64,000 nucleotides of DNA from Pseudomonas sp. GM18. Its GTDB lineage: Bacteria; Pseudomonadota; Gammaproteobacteria; Pseudomonadales; Pseudomonadaceae. Numbering within the stretch: position 1 is the stretch's first letter; each line of letters starts with the position of its first letter. This document shows positions 29,305 through 40,374 of the stretch, in pieces. The stretch is taken from the NCBI RefSeq assembly GCF_000282195.1, contig NZ_AKJT01000023.1:1-64000 (forward strand), read 5' to 3'. The translations under genes and the position numbers were made by a program. The notes below the pieces were generated by a model. The model was given only the letters and a program-made list of their open reading frames with translations, was not told the origin of the DNA and ran no database searches.

Positions 29305-30612
29305 ATGAATGCGATTTCTCGCCTCGCTACTGTCATTTCTCTCGCTTCACTGCTTCCCGTTGCTGCATTCCCGCTCAGTGCCCTTGCCGCCGATTCCAAA
29401 GGTTCGGTGGAAGTCGTTCACTGGTGGACGTCTGGTGGTGAAAAAGCCGCGGTCGATGTGCTCAAGGCTCAAGTCGAAAAAGACGGCTTCACCTGGAAAG
29501 ACGGCGCAGTCGCCGGCGGTGGCGGTTCCACGGCCATGACCGTACTCAAAAGCCGCGCCGTAGCCGGTAACCCGCCGGGCGTTGCCCAGATCAAAGGTCC
29601 GGACATCCAGGAGTGGGGCAGCACCGGCCTGCTCAGCACCGATGCCCTGAAAGACGTTTCCAAATCGGAAAACTGGGACAGCCTGCTGATCAAGAAAGTC
29701 TCCGATACTGTGAAGTACGAAGGCGATTACGTCGCCGTGCCGGTGAACATTCACCGCGTCAACTGGCTGTGGATCAACCCGGAAGTCTTCAAGAAAGCCG
29801 GGATCGACAAAGCGCCGACCACCCTCGAAGAATTCTATGCCGCCGGCGACAAGCTCAAGGCCGCCGGCTTCATCGCGCTCGCTCATGGCGGCCAGCCTTG
29901 GCAGGACAGCACCGTGTTCGAAGACGTGGTGCTCTCGGTCATGGGCGCCGACGGTTACAAGAAAGCCCTGGTCGACCTGGACCAGAAAACCCTCTCCGGG
30001 CCCGGGATGGCCAAGGCTTTTGCCGAGCTGAAAAAAGTCACTGGCTACATGGACCCGAACCGCGCCGGTCGTGACTGGAACATCGCCGCCGCCGACGTTA
30101 TCAGCGGCAAGGCCGGCATGCAGATGATGGGCGACTGGGCCAAGAGCGAATGGACCGCGGCGAAGAAAGTCGCGGGCAAGGACTACCAGTGCGTACCGTT
30201 CCCAGGCACTGAAAAAGCCTTCACCTACAACATCGACTCGATGGCTGTGTTCAAGCTCAAAGCCGATCGCAAAGGCGACATCGCCGCCCAGCAAGACCTG
30301 GCCAAGGTCGCCCTGGGTAAAGACTTCCAGAAAGTCTTCAGCATCAACAAAGGCTCGATCCCGGTGCGTACCGACATGCTTAACGACATGAGCGGTCTGG
30401 GCTTCGATGCCTGTGCTCAAGCGTCCGCCAAGGATTTCCTGGCTGACGAGAAGACCGGCGGTCTGCAGCCGAGCATGGCGCACAACATGGCCACTTCCCT
30501 GGCCGTGCAGGGCGCGATCTTCGATGTGGTGACCAACTTCATGAACGACAAGAACGCTGACCCGGCCAAGGCCAGCGCGCAACTGGCATCGGCCGTCAAA
30601 GCCGCCCAGTAA
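29305..30612 (+). CDS. gtsA: Glucose ABC transporter, periplasmic binding protein
   Basis: The periplasmic sugar receptor of the high-affinity glucose/mannose importer. The 435-residue precursor has a signal peptide (about 1-28, ending SALA-ADSKG) and a family 1 extracellular solute-binding fold. Features include the opening [40 protein letters not shown] and [14 protein letters not shown] hairpin-forming REP copy follows the stop before gtsB, a layout that can keep binding-protein mRNA high relative to permease mRNA. Upstream lie the 42-bp module and a CA motif. Confidence 0.96.
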   Translation: MNAISRLATVISLASLLPVAAFPLSALAADSKGSVEVVHWWTSGGEKAAVDVLKAQVEKDGFTWKDGAVAGGGGSTAMTVLKSRAVAGNPPGVAQIKGPDIQEWGSTGLLSTDALKDVSKSENWDSLLIKKVSDTVKYEGDYVAVPVNIHRVNWLWINPEVFKKAGIDKAPTTLEEFYAAGDKLKAAGFIALAHGGQPWQDSTVFEDVVLSVMGADGYKKALVDLDQKTLSGPGMAKAFAELKKVTGYMDPNRAGRDWNIAAADVISGKAGMQMMGDWAKSEWTAAKKVAGKDYQCVPFPGTEKAFTYNIDSMAVFKLKADRKGDIAAQQDLAKVALGKDFQKVFSINKGSIPVRTDMLNDMSGLGFDACAQASAKDFLADEKTGGLQPSMAHNMATSLAVQGAIFDVVTNFMNDKNADPAKASAQLASAVKAAQ

Positions 30613-30630
30613 TCCCTGACACCGCGTGAC

Positions 30631-30664
30631 CCCTGTGGGGCGGGCTTGCTCGCTCCCACAAGGG
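30631..30664. repeat. REP hairpin between gtsA and gtsB
   Basis: CCCTGTGGG and CCCACAAGGG arms enclose CGGGCTTGCTCG. It stands 18 bases after the gtsA stop inside the operon. Confidence 0.75.
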
Positions 30665-30706
30665 ATCGCCGTGTGGATTTCATTCCTCTTCACCTGGATT
30701 ATCCCG

Positions 30707-31615
30707 ATGAGCTCTGTGGCGGTTTTCAGCAAAGCCTCACCGTTCGACGCACTGCAGCGCTGGCTCCCCAAACTGGTTTTGGCGCCGAGCATGCTGATCG
30801 TCCTGGTTGGTTTTTACGGTTACATCATCTGGACATTCGTACTGTCCTTCACCAACTCCAGCTTCATGCCGAGCTACAAGTGGGTCGGCCTGCAGCAGTA
30901 CATCCGCCTGATGGACAACGATCGCTGGTGGGTCGCGAGCAAGAACCTCGCAGTGTTCGGCGGCATGTTCATCGGCATCAGCCTGGTGCTGGGCGTGTTC
31001 CTGGCGGTGCTGCTGGATCAGCGCATTCGCAAGGAAGGTTTCATCCGCACCATTTACCTGTACCCGATGGCGCTCTCGATGATCGTCACCGGTACCGCGT
31101 GGAAATGGCTGCTCAACCCAGGGCTTGGCCTGGACAAGATGCTGCGTGACTGGGGCTGGGAAGGCTTCCGTCTCGACTGGCTGGTGGATCAGGATCGCGT
31201 GGTTTACTGCCTGGTGATCGCCGCCGTGTGGCAAGCCTCCGGGTTTGTGATGGCGATGTTCCTGGCCGGCCTGCGTGGCGTCGACCAGTCGATCATCCGT
31301 GCGGCGCAAGTCGACGGTGCGAGCCTGCCGACCATTTACCTGAAGATCGTGTTGCCGAGCCTGCGCCCGGTGTTCTTCAGCGCCTTCATGATCCTCGCGC
31401 ACATCGCGATCAAGAGTTTCGACCTGGTGGCGGCGATGACGGCGGGCGGCCCGGGCTACTCGTCCGACCTGCCGGCGATGTTCATGTATTCCTTCACCTT
31501 CAGCCGTGGCCAGATGGGCATTGGTTCGGCGAGCGCCATGATGATGCTCGGCGCGATCCTGGCGATTCTGGTGCCGTACCTGTACTCCGAATTGCGAGGC
31601 AAACGCCATGAGTAA
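30707..31615 (+). CDS. gtsB: Glucose ABC transporter permease GtsB
   Basis: One of the two inner-membrane permease subunits (MalF-like). The 302-residue chain has about six hydrophobic helices and the coupling EAA-type loop RGVDQSIIRAAQVDGASLPTIYLKIVLPSLRP near residues 199-230. I chose ATG 30707 (MSSVAVFSK), since the longer frame from 30626 runs through the REP hairpin. It ends inside gtsC with an 8-base overlap, so the two permeases are coupled. Confidence 0.95.
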   Translation: MSSVAVFSKASPFDALQRWLPKLVLAPSMLIVLVGFYGYIIWTFVLSFTNSSFMPSYKWVGLQQYIRLMDNDRWWVASKNLAVFGGMFIGISLVLGVFLAVLLDQRIRKEGFIRTIYLYPMALSMIVTGTAWKWLLNPGLGLDKMLRDWGWEGFRLDWLVDQDRVVYCLVIAAVWQASGFVMAMFLAGLRGVDQSIIRAAQVDGASLPTIYLKIVLPSLRPVFFSAFMILAHIAIKSFDLVAAMTAGGPGYSSDLPAMFMYSFTFSRGQMGIGSASAMMMLGAILAILVPYLYSELRGKRHE

Positions 31616-32453
31616 TCAACTTGGCAAACCTGGCATCAGCTTCAGCCGCATCGCCATCTACGCGACGCTGTTGCTGGCCGCTGCGATCTATCTGGTACCG
31701 CTGGTGGTGATGCTGCTGACCAGCTTCAAATCCCCGGACGACATCCGTACCGGCAACCTGTTGAGCTGGCCGCAAGTGATTGACGGCATCGGCTGGATCA
31801 AGGCCTGGGATGTGGTGGGCGGCTACTTCTGGAACTCGGTGAAGATCACCGTGCCGGCCGTGTTGATCTCCACCTTCATCGGGGCCATGAACGGCTACGT
31901 GTTGTCGATGTGGCGCTTCCGTGGTTCGCAACTGTTCTTCGGTCTGTTGCTGTTCGGTTGCTTCCTGCCGTTCCAGACCGTGCTGCTGCCGGCCTCGTTC
32001 ACCGTCGGCAAACTCGGCCTGGCCAACACCACCACGGGCCTGGTGCTGGTGCACATCGTCTACGGCCTGGCGTTCACCACGCTGTTCTTCCGTAACTACT
32101 ACGTGAGCATTCCGGATGCGCTGGTCAAGGCGGCGCGGCTGGATGGCGCGGGCTTCTTCACGATTTTCTGGAAGATCCTGCTGCCGATGTCGATCCCGAT
32201 CGTGATGGTCTGCCTGATCTGGCAGTTCACGCAAATCTGGAATGACTTCCTGTTCGGCGTGGTCTTCGCCAGTGGCGATGCCCAGCCGATTACCGTGGCC
32301 CTGAACAACCTGGTCAACACCAGCACCGGGGCCAAGGAATACAACGTTGATATGGCCGCCGCGATGATCGCCGGGCTGCCGACACTGCTGGTCTACATAT
32401 TCGCTGGCAAGTATTTCCTGCGTGGGCTGACGTCCGGCGCGGTCAAGGGGTAG
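31608..32453 (+). CDS. gtsC: Glucose ABC transporter permease GtsC
   Basis: The second permease subunit (MalG-like), 281 residues with about six helices. The EAA loop reads PDALVKAARLDGAGFFTIFWKILLPMS (about 167-193), which docks to the GtsD ATPase. It overlaps gtsB by 8 bases and ends 3 bases before gtsD. Confidence 0.95.
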   Translation: MSNQLGKPGISFSRIAIYATLLLAAAIYLVPLVVMLLTSFKSPDDIRTGNLLSWPQVIDGIGWIKAWDVVGGYFWNSVKITVPAVLISTFIGAMNGYVLSMWRFRGSQLFFGLLLFGCFLPFQTVLLPASFTVGKLGLANTTTGLVLVHIVYGLAFTTLFFRNYYVSIPDALVKAARLDGAGFFTIFWKILLPMSIPIVMVCLIWQFTQIWNDFLFGVVFASGDAQPITVALNNLVNTSTGAKEYNVDMAAAMIAGLPTLLVYIFAGKYFLRGLTSGAVKG

Positions 32454-32456
32454 AAC

Positions 32457-33617
<1,161 letters not shown>

Positions 33618-33627
33618 AGATCGAACG

Positions 33628-33652
33628 TGGGAGCGAGCAAGCCCGCTCCCAC
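33628..33652. repeat. REP palindrome between gtsD and oprB
   Basis: GTGGGAGCG and CGCTCCCAC arms around AGCAAGCC. It probably marks the 3' end of gtsABCD and leaves oprB its own promoter. Confidence 0.8.
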
Positions 33653-33719
33653 AGGGGGATTAGTGGCGGATGGAGACATCCGTCGCAATCGATGTAAACC
33701 GCGTTAGATAAAAACAGTT

Positions 33720-33727
33720 AATAACAA
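33720..33727 (+). promoter_or_regulatory. Crc/Hfq CA motif before oprB
   Basis: AATAACAA, followed by TAAAACGAGGA that contains the ribosome site. It fits AAnAAnAA. Confidence 0.55.
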
Positions 33728-33745
33728 TAAAACGAGGATGTAGGG

Positions 33746-35092
33746 ATGAAGAAGAAGAACAACGCTCAGCTGATCTGCCAATTGACAGCGGTTGCGGCGA
33801 TGATGCTGGCAGGTAGCGCACACGCGGCTGACGCGTTCAGCGCCGACTCCCAGTGGATGACGGGGGACTGGGGTGGCGAGCGGACCAAGCTGATCGAGCA
33901 AGGTATCGATATCAAGGCCGACTACGTCGGTGAAGTGGGCGCCAACCTGCACGGCGGCTACAACGACGACAAGACGGCCCGTTACGCCGACCAGTTTGGC
34001 CTGGGCGTTGCGCTGGACCTGCAAAAGCTGTGGGGCTGGGATAACACTCAGGCCAAGATCCAGCTCACCAATCGTAACGGTCAGAACATCTCCAATGACC
34101 GTGTCGGCGACCCGCGTGCCGGCACCTTGAGTTCCTCCCAGGAAGTCTACGGCCGTGGCCACATGGTCCGTCTGACCCAACTGTGGATCAAGCACCAGTT
34201 CCTCGACGGGAAACTGGACGTCAAGGCCGGTTACTTCGGCGAGGGCGAAGACTTCAACACCTTCCCTTGCGAGTTCCAGAACCTGGCATTCTGCGGTTCC
34301 CAGGCGGGTAACTGGGCGACCGGTATCTGGTACAACTGGCCGGTCATGCAGGCAGCGATTCGCGTGAAGTACAACATCACGCCTGAGTTCTATGCGCAGA
34401 TCGGCGCGTACAACCAGAACCCATCGCAACTGGAGCACGGTAACGGCTTCAAGCTCAGCGGCAGTGGTACCAAGGGCACCGTCTTGCCGGTTGAATTGGT
34501 CTGGTCGCCGAAGGTCAACAACCTGCCGGGCGAATACCGTGTCGGTTACTACAAGAGCACGGCCGACGCCAATGACGTCCGTAAAGACGACGATGGCAAC
34601 GATGCAGCGACCACCGGCAACGCCTTTCGCAGCCACGACAGCAAGCACGGCTACTGGTTTGTGGCGCAGCAACAACTCACCACCCACAACGGTGATGCTT
34701 CACGCGGTCTGAACATCGCGGCCAACGCCACCTTCCACGACAAGGACACCAACTTCGTCGACAACTACCAGTCGCTGATGTTTGTTTACAAGGGGCCGTT
34801 CGATGCTCGTCCAAAAGACGACGTCGGGATCGGTTTCTCCCGTATCCATGTCAACGATGACGTGAAGAAAAACGCCGAGTTGGTCAACGCCGCCAATGGT
34901 GTCACCGACTACAACGATCCACTGTTCGCGCCACTGCGCAGCACCGAGTACAACTACGAGATCAACTACGGTTTCCACGTTACCAACTGGCTGACGGTGC
35001 GTCCTAACCTGCAATACATTACTCACCCAGGTGGTGTGGATGAAGTTGATAACGCGCTGGTCGCCGGCCTGAAAATTCAGTCGGTGTTCTAA
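33746..35092 (+). CDS. oprB: Carbohydrate-selective outer-membrane porin OprB
   Basis: OprB lets glucose and related sugars through the outer membrane. The 448-residue precursor has a signal peptide (KKKNNAQLICQ... to about residue 27, ending AHA-ADAF) and then SQWMTGDWGGERTKLIEQGIDIKADYVGE, the OprB family N-terminus. Alternating beta strands fill the rest, and the chain ends with a C-terminal aromatic (QSVF), as outer-membrane barrels usually do. It lies just after gtsABCD, as in other pseudomonads, and carries a CA motif. Confidence 0.96.
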   Translation: MKKKNNAQLICQLTAVAAMMLAGSAHAADAFSADSQWMTGDWGGERTKLIEQGIDIKADYVGEVGANLHGGYNDDKTARYADQFGLGVALDLQKLWGWDNTQAKIQLTNRNGQNISNDRVGDPRAGTLSSSQEVYGRGHMVRLTQLWIKHQFLDGKLDVKAGYFGEGEDFNTFPCEFQNLAFCGSQAGNWATGIWYNWPVMQAAIRVKYNITPEFYAQIGAYNQNPSQLEHGNGFKLSGSGTKGTVLPVELVWSPKVNNLPGEYRVGYYKSTADANDVRKDDDGNDAATTGNAFRSHDSKHGYWFVAQQQLTTHNGDASRGLNIAANATFHDKDTNFVDNYQSLMFVYKGPFDARPKDDVGIGFSRIHVNDDVKKNAELVNAANGVTDYNDPLFAPLRSTEYNYEINYGFHVTNWLTVRPNLQYITHPGGVDEVDNALVAGLKIQSVF

Positions 35093-35130
35093 CGCTGTTG
35101 CGATAAGCTCCTCTCTATGTGCGCATTTTT

Positions 35131-35160
35131 GCGGACGGCCATGGCTGTCCGCTTTTTTTT
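35131..35160 (+). terminator. Terminator after oprB
   Basis: GCGGACGGCC and GGCTGTCCGC pair (one G-U) around AT, followed by eight T residues. Confidence 0.9.
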
Positions 35161-35209
35161 GGGGGGTGGCGCACCCTCGGGTGACAGATGATTTTCAGGA
35201 CCGTGGCAC

Positions 35210-36064
35210 ATGCTTGAGCATCCGCTACAACGCTTCTTCAAATCCTTGCGCGAACGTCCGGTGTTTGCGTGGGAGCGCTATCAGATGCGCGACGTGCTGG
35301 TGATCGACCATCCGCTGTGTCAGGCGGTATTCAGTCGTCAGGGCGCGCAGTTGCTGCACTTCCAGCCAAAGGGCCAGAAACCCTGGCTGTGGTGCGCGGC
35401 GAAATGGCCGCACGTCGGTGCGATTCGCGGCGGCGTGCCGGTGTGCTGGCCGTGGTATGGCCGCCATCCAAGCGAAAACGCCTGGCCGTCCCATGGCTGG
35501 GCGCGCCTGCTTGACTGGAAATTGCTCGACAGCAGCAGTGACGACGATGGCGTGCGCCTGCACTGGCAGTTACAGCTGTGCGACTGGCAAGTGGACTTGC
35601 ACGCGCACCTGGGCGAACGCATGGATTTGCACCTGAGCACTGAGCATCAGGACGACATGCCGTGCCAGTTGAGTCAGGCGTTGCACGCCTATTGGCGTAT
35701 TGGCGACGTCGGTGAGATAGCGCTGTCTGGGCTCGAGGGAGCGCAAGGTTACGACCAGTTGAGCCGCCAGGTTTGCCAGCAGGAAGGCGAGTTGCGGGTC
35801 GATGGTGGGTGTCAGCGCGTGTTCCAGCATGACGGTGAATTGCAGCTCAAGGACCATGCCTGGCAGCGCGAACTGTGTATCGACACCGGTGACCATGCGG
35901 ACACGGTGGTCTGGCATCCCGGCTCGCGGCCATTGTTGGGCGTGAGTTGGAACGAGATTTCAGAGTTCGTCTGTGTGGAGGCGGCCAGCGGCGGCACCGA
36001 CAGCCTGTGCCTGGCGCCGGGGGAGAGGGCGCATTTGAGTTTGCAAGCGCGGGTTGGGGCATGA
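35210..36064 (+). CDS. D-hexose-6-phosphate mutarotase (YeaD-like)
   Basis: A 284-residue aldose-1-epimerase superfamily protein that should interconvert alpha and beta anomers of glucose-6-phosphate, so Zwf receives its beta substrate. Features include HFQPKGQKPWLWCAAKW, GGVPVCWPWYG near residue 76 and PSHGWARLLDW with the conserved histidine. The family ending region VVWHPGSRPLLGVSWNEISEFVCVEAA is intact. It stands alone behind the oprB terminator, with a REP cluster after its stop. The gene context fits its role closely. Confidence 0.9.
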   Translation: MLEHPLQRFFKSLRERPVFAWERYQMRDVLVIDHPLCQAVFSRQGAQLLHFQPKGQKPWLWCAAKWPHVGAIRGGVPVCWPWYGRHPSENAWPSHGWARLLDWKLLDSSSDDDGVRLHWQLQLCDWQVDLHAHLGERMDLHLSTEHQDDMPCQLSQALHAYWRIGDVGEIALSGLEGAQGYDQLSRQVCQQEGELRVDGGCQRVFQHDGELQLKDHAWQRELCIDTGDHADTVVWHPGSRPLLGVSWNEISEFVCVEAASGGTDSLCLAPGERAHLSLQARVGA

Positions 36065-36188
36065 TCGTTCCCACGCTCTGCGTAGTGATCGTTCCCACGC
36101 TCCGCGTGGGAATGCAGCCCGTGACGCTCCGCGTCACTGGACGCGGAGCGTCCCTAGAGGCATTCCCACGCAGAGCGTGGGAACGATC
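36063..36188. repeat. REP cluster between mutarotase gene and hexR
   Basis: Several GATCGTTCCCACGC units in both orientations around a GTGACGCTCCGCGTCAC core. It overlaps the last bases of the mutarotase stop and ends nine bases before the hexR stop; the genes converge. Confidence 0.85.
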
Positions 36189-36196
36189 GGCGTGGG

Positions 36197-37066
36197 TTAA
36201 TTAAACTCATCCCCAATCGGATACCGACTGGCATTCAGGCTTTCCTTGATCTTGCGCAAATGCGGCTGGAAATCCACGCCCCGGCGCAAGGTCATGCCGG
36301 TGGCGAGCACATCGAGCACGGTCAGCTGAATGATCCGCGAGGTCATTGGCATGTAAATGTCGGTGTCTTCCGGCAACGGGATGTTCAGGCTCAAGGTACT
36401 GGCCTTGGCCAGTGGCGAACCCTCGGCCGTCAGCCCCAGCACTGAAGCGCCGTTTTCCCGGGCAATGCGCGCCACTTCCACCAGTTCGCGGGTGCGGCCG
36501 GTGTAGGAAATGATCACGAACAACTCACCGGTGTGGGCCACCGAGGCAATCATGCGCTGCATCAGCACATCGGCATGGGCGGTCACCGCCAGGTTGAAGC
36601 GGAAGAACTTGTGCTGCGCATCCAGCGCCACCGGGGCTGAGGCGCCGAGGCCGAAAAAGTGGATCTGCCGGGCCTGGATCAACAGGTCGACGGCGCGGCT
36701 GATCAGGTTCGGGTCCAGTGCCTGGCAGGCGCTGTCCAGGGAGGCGATGGCGCTGCCGAAGATCTTCTGCGTGTAGGCCTCGGGGTTGTCGTCGGCTTCC
36801 ACCGCGCGACTGACATACGCCGCGCCGCTGGCCAGGCTCTGTGCCAGTTGCAGTTTCAGTTCCGGGTAGCCGCTGACACCGAATGAGCGGCAGAAACGGT
36901 TGACCGTCGGCTCACTGACCGACGCGGCCTGGGCGAGGGCGGCGATGCTGAACCGGGTAGCCTGCTGTGGGTTGAGCAGGATCACTTCGGCGACTTTGCG
37001 TTCTGCCTTGTTCAGGTCTTCAAGGCGATTCTGGATCTGTTCCAGTAAATTTCGCACGCGGTCCAT
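36197..37066 (-). CDS. hexR: HexR, RpiR-family repressor of Entner-Doudoroff genes
   Basis: A 289-residue RpiR-type regulator. The N-terminal helix-turn-helix (about 1-77) includes [30 protein letters not shown]. The SIS sugar-phosphate domain (about 120-255) holds [13 protein letters not shown] and [15 protein letters not shown]. In P. putida, HexR is released from TTGT-N7-ACAA boxes by KDPG, which derepresses zwf, edd and gap. Here it diverges from zwf across a 218-base spacer with such a box. AGGAA stands upstream of ATG 37066. Confidence 0.95.
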   Translation of the reverse strand: MDRVRNLLEQIQNRLEDLNKAERKVAEVILLNPQQATRFSIAALAQAASVSEPTVNRFCRSFGVSGYPELKLQLAQSLASGAAYVSRAVEADDNPEAYTQKIFGSAIASLDSACQALDPNLISRAVDLLIQARQIHFFGLGASAPVALDAQHKFFRFNLAVTAHADVLMQRMIASVAHTGELFVIISYTGRTRELVEVARIARENGASVLGLTAEGSPLAKASTLSLNIPLPEDTDIYMPMTSRIIQLTVLDVLATGMTLRRGVDFQPHLRKIKESLNASRYPIGDEFN

Positions 37067-37202
37067 ATGGGGTTCCTAAATTCACCTGCGCAAACAAGCG
37101 CTCGGCTATGCAAATTGGGCCTTTGATACGGCCCATAACGGTGGCCTATCCTACTGATGGCTCCGACCGACCACCACTCGGAATCTATATTTTGCGAAAA
37201 TG

Positions 37203-37217
37203 TTGTGGTTATTACTA
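37203..37217. promoter_or_regulatory. HexR box of zwf
   Basis: TTGT-GGTTATT-ACTA differs from TTGT-N7-ACAA at one base. It lies inside a wider imperfect palindrome, AAAATGT...ACATTTT (37197-37223), about 65-90 bases before zwf. Confidence 0.65.
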
Positions 37218-37271
37218 CATTTTCCCTTGAGTGATGCCTTGAAAAAAGGTATTTGTAGCTTAACTTGATAA

Positions 37272-37279
37272 AAGAACAA
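37272..37279 (+). promoter_or_regulatory. Crc/Hfq CA motif at the zwf start
   Basis: AAGAACAA lies five bases before the zwf ATG in place of a normal Shine-Dalgarno. It fits AAnAAnAA. Confidence 0.5.
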
Positions 37280-37284
37280 ACATC

Positions 37285-38754
37285 ATGCCTTCGATTACGG
37301 TTGAACCGTGCACCTTTGCCTTGTTCGGCGCTCTCGGCGATCTAGCCTTGCGCAAGCTGTTTCCTGCCCTTTATCAACTCGATGGCGCCGGCCTGCTTCA
37401 TGAGGATACGCGCATTATCGCGCTGGCCCGTGAACCTGGCACCGAGCAACAGCACCTGGCGTTCATCGCCACCGAGTTGCGTCGCTACGTGGGCGCCAAA
37501 GAGCTGGATGAAGCCGTGCTCGAGCGCTTCCTGGCCCGTTTGAGCTACCTGCACGTCGACTTCCTCAAGGCTGACGATTACGTCGCATTGGCCGAACAGG
37601 CCGGCAGTGCCCAGCGGGTGATTGCCTACTTCGCCACGCCGGCGGCGGTTTACGGTGCTATTTGCGAGAACCTGTCGAAGGTCGGCCTGGCCGAAAACAC
37701 CCGCGTGGTGCTGGAAAAACCCATCGGTTCGGACCTGGAATCCTCGCGCAAGGTCAACGACGCCGTGGCGCAGTTCTTCCCGGAGAACCGCACCTACCGC
37801 ATCGACCACTATCTGGGCAAAGAGACCGTACAAAACCTGATCGCCCTGCGTTTCGCCAACAGCCTGTTCGAAACCCAGTGGAACCAGAATTACATCTCCC
37901 ACGTGGAAATCACCGTGGCTGAGCAGGTCGGGATCGAAGGCCGTTGGGGTTACTTCGACAAAGCCGGCCAGCTGCGGGACATGATCCAGAATCACCTGCT
38001 GCAGTTGCTGTGCCTGATCGCCATGGACCCGCCGGCCGACCTGTCCGCCGACAGCATCCGCGACGAGAAAGTCAAAGTCCTCAAGGCACTGGCGCCGATC
38101 AGCCCGGAAGGCCTGACCACTCAAGTGGTGCGCGGCCAGTACATCGCCGGTCACAGCGAAGGCAAGTCGGTGCCGGGGTATCTGGAGGAGCCTAATTCCA
38201 ACACCCAGAGCGACACCGAAACCTTCGTTGCCCTGCGTGCCGACATTCGCAACTGGCGCTGGGCCGGCGTACCGTTTTACCTGCGCACCGGCAAGCGCAT
38301 GCCGCAGAAGCTGTCGCAGATCGTCATCCACTTCAAGGAACCGTCGCACTACATCTTCGCCCCCGAGCAGCGCTTGCAGATCAGCAACAAACTGATCATC
38401 CGCCTGCAGCCGGACGAAGGCATTTCCTTGCGCGTGATGACCAAAGAACAAGGCCTGGACAAGGGCATGCAGCTGCGCAGCGGTCCGTTGCAGCTGAATT
38501 TTTCCGACACCTGGCGCAGCGCACGGATTCCCGATGCCTACGAGCGGTTGTTGCTGGAAGTGATGCGTGGCAATCAGAACCTGTTTGTCCGTAAAGATGA
38601 AATCGAAGCCGCGTGGAAGTGGTGTGACCAGTTGATTGCCGGGTGGAAAAAGTCCGGTGATGCGCCCAAGCCGTACGCGGCCGGGTCCTGGGGGCCGATG
38701 AGCTCCATTGCACTGATCACGCGGGACGGGAGGTCTTGGTATGGCGATATCTAA
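37285..38754 (+). CDS. zwf: Glucose-6-phosphate 1-dehydrogenase
   Basis: Zwf oxidises glucose-6-phosphate to 6-phosphogluconolactone. The 489-residue protein has the Rossmann start [20 protein letters not shown] and the active-site motif [14 protein letters not shown] (about 173-186). The family segment [18 protein letters not shown] is intact. It is the first gene of zwf-pgl-eda and overlaps pgl by 14 bases. The upstream region has a HexR box and a CA motif in place of a good ribosome site. Confidence 0.97.
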   Translation: MPSITVEPCTFALFGALGDLALRKLFPALYQLDGAGLLHEDTRIIALAREPGTEQQHLAFIATELRRYVGAKELDEAVLERFLARLSYLHVDFLKADDYVALAEQAGSAQRVIAYFATPAAVYGAICENLSKVGLAENTRVVLEKPIGSDLESSRKVNDAVAQFFPENRTYRIDHYLGKETVQNLIALRFANSLFETQWNQNYISHVEITVAEQVGIEGRWGYFDKAGQLRDMIQNHLLQLLCLIAMDPPADLSADSIRDEKVKVLKALAPISPEGLTTQVVRGQYIAGHSEGKSVPGYLEEPNSNTQSDTETFVALRADIRNWRWAGVPFYLRTGKRMPQKLSQIVIHFKEPSHYIFAPEQRLQISNKLIIRLQPDEGISLRVMTKEQGLDKGMQLRSGPLQLNFSDTWRSARIPDAYERLLLEVMRGNQNLFVRKDEIEAAWKWCDQLIAGWKKSGDAPKPYAAGSWGPMSSIALITRDGRSWYGDI

Positions 38755-39454
38755 ATTGAAACTGCCTCAGGGCGTTAGCGCCCATGAGTTCAAAAGCCCG
38801 GTGCTGCTGGCCGAAGGCCTGGCATTGACGGTAGCCAGACAACTGAGCGAAGCAATTGCCGCACAAGGCGCCGCGACGCTGGTGGTATCCGGTGGGCGCA
38901 GCCCGGTGGCATTTTTCCAGCACCTGGCCAAGCAGGCACTGGACTGGTCGAAGGTGGTGGTCAGCCTGGCTGACGAGCGCTGGGTGCCGGTGGAGCATGC
39001 CGACAGCAATGCCGGTCTGCTCAAGCGTTACCTGTTGCAAGGCCCGGCAGCCAAGGCCCAGTTCCTGAGCCTCTACAGTGCCACCGCCAATCTGGAACAG
39101 GCTGCCGAGCAGGCTGATCGCTTGCTCGCCGAGTTGCCGGCGATCGATGTGCTGGTACTGGGCATGGGCGACGACGGTCATACCGCGTCGCTGTTCCCTA
39201 ACAGCCCGAACCTGGCCGACGCCTTGAAAGTCGACGGCAGCCGTCGCTGCTGGCCGATGCTGGCGCCGACCGTGCCGCATCAGCGCCTGACCATGAGTCG
39301 CGCGCTGCTGGCTTCGGCCAGGCACACCGTTCTATCGATTTCCGGTCAGTCCAAGCTGACCACCCTGAGCGCCGCACTGGCCGGTGACGATGTCGCCGCC
39401 ATGCCGATTCGGGCGTTTCTGCAACCTACGTTAGAGATTTACTGGTGCCCATGA
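38741..39454 (+). CDS. pgl: 6-phosphogluconolactonase
   Basis: Pgl hydrolyses the lactone made by Zwf to 6-phosphogluconate. The 237-residue protein belongs to the NagB/SugarP isomerase-fold family, with [27 protein letters not shown] near residue 72 and [17 protein letters not shown] 38741 lies inside zwf, and the stop overlaps an upstream candidate eda start (ATGA at 39451). Confidence 0.96.
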   Translation: MAISKLKLPQGVSAHEFKSPVLLAEGLALTVARQLSEAIAAQGAATLVVSGGRSPVAFFQHLAKQALDWSKVVVSLADERWVPVEHADSNAGLLKRYLLQGPAAKAQFLSLYSATANLEQAAEQADRLLAELPAIDVLVLGMGDDGHTASLFPNSPNLADALKVDGSRRCWPMLAPTVPHQRLTMSRALLASARHTVLSISGQSKLTTLSAALAGDDVAAMPIRAFLQPTLEIYWCP

Positions 39455-39471
39455 ACCAAGGATCAGCCGCT

Positions 39472-40137
39472 ATGACAAACACATCCCCGACCGTTTCCAT
39501 GGCGGACAAAGTTGCCCTGATCGACAGCCTCTGCGCCAAGGCGCGGATCCTGCCGGTGATCACCATCGCGCGTGAACAGGACGTGCTGCCGTTGGCCGAC
39601 GCCCTGGCCGCCGGTGGCCTGACGGCGCTGGAAGTGACCCTGCGTTCGCAGTTCGGTCTCAAGGCCATCCAGATCCTGCGCGAGCAGCGTCCGGAATTGG
39701 TGACCGGCGCCGGTACGGTGCTTGATCGCAGCATGCTGGCCGCTGCCGAAGCCGCCGGTTCGCAATTCATCGTGACGCCGGGCATCACCCGTGACCTGCT
39801 CGAAGCCAGCGTCGCCAGCCCGATCCCGCTGTTGCCGGGCATCAGCAACGCCTCCGGCATCATGGAAGGCTATTGCCTGGGTTATCGCCGCTTCAAGCTG
39901 TTCCCGGCGGAGGTCAGCGGCGGCGTCGCGGCCATCAAGGCCCTGGGCGGCCCGTTCGGCGAAGTTAAATTCTGCCCGACCGGCGGCGTCAGCCCGGCTA
40001 ACATCAAGAGCTACATGGCGTTGAAAAACGTGATGTGCGTGGGCGGTAGCTGGATGCTTGACCCGGAGTGGATCAAGAACGGCGACTGGGCCCGCATCCA
40101 GGAGTGCACCGCCGAGGCGTTGGCTCTGCTGGACTGA
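39472..40137 (+). CDS. eda: 2-keto-3-deoxy-6-phosphogluconate aldolase
   Basis: Eda cleaves KDPG to pyruvate and glyceraldehyde-3-phosphate. The 221-residue class I aldolase has the catalytic Glu in LTALEVTLRS, TGAGTVLD, and the Schiff-base lysine K142 in FKLFPAE, followed by FCPTGGVSPANI. I chose ATG 39472 because AAGGA lies about ten bases upstream and the family begins near here. ATG 39451, which overlaps the pgl stop as ATGA, would add seven residues and cannot be excluded. A terminator follows the stop. Confidence 0.95.
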   Translation: MTNTSPTVSMADKVALIDSLCAKARILPVITIAREQDVLPLADALAAGGLTALEVTLRSQFGLKAIQILREQRPELVTGAGTVLDRSMLAAAEAAGSQFIVTPGITRDLLEASVASPIPLLPGISNASGIMEGYCLGYRRFKLFPAEVSGGVAAIKALGGPFGEVKFCPTGGVSPANIKSYMALKNVMCVGGSWMLDPEWIKNGDWARIQECTAEALALLD

Positions 40138-40187
40138 TCTGATTTACCGGATTTACCAAACACTTCGTTGTGTGTTCTACGGCTTTA

Positions 40188-40219
40188 CGGTGCGCTTGGT
40201 CGGTGCACCGTTTTTTTTT
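40188..40219 (+). terminator. Terminator after eda
   Basis: CGGTGC and GCACCG pair around an 11-base loop, with nine T residues after. It closes the zwf-pgl-eda transcript. Confidence 0.88.
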
Positions 40220-40257
40220 GCCTGATGAAAAACCCTGTAACTGTCGAAATGCTCCTT

Positions 40258-40288
40258 GTAGCAGCCTCGCAAGCTCGGCAGCTGCTAC
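40258..40288. repeat. Short REP hairpin before the dioxygenase gene
   Basis: GTAGCAGC and GCTGCTAC arms around a CTCGCAAGCTCG core, related to the 18185 class. Confidence 0.65.
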
Positions 40289-40374
40289 GGATCGACATCA
40301 TGCGATACATAGTTACCGCATCTCGTCGCACGTCCAGCGTTAACCTGCGTTCATCTTATGGAAGAGAGAACGTC

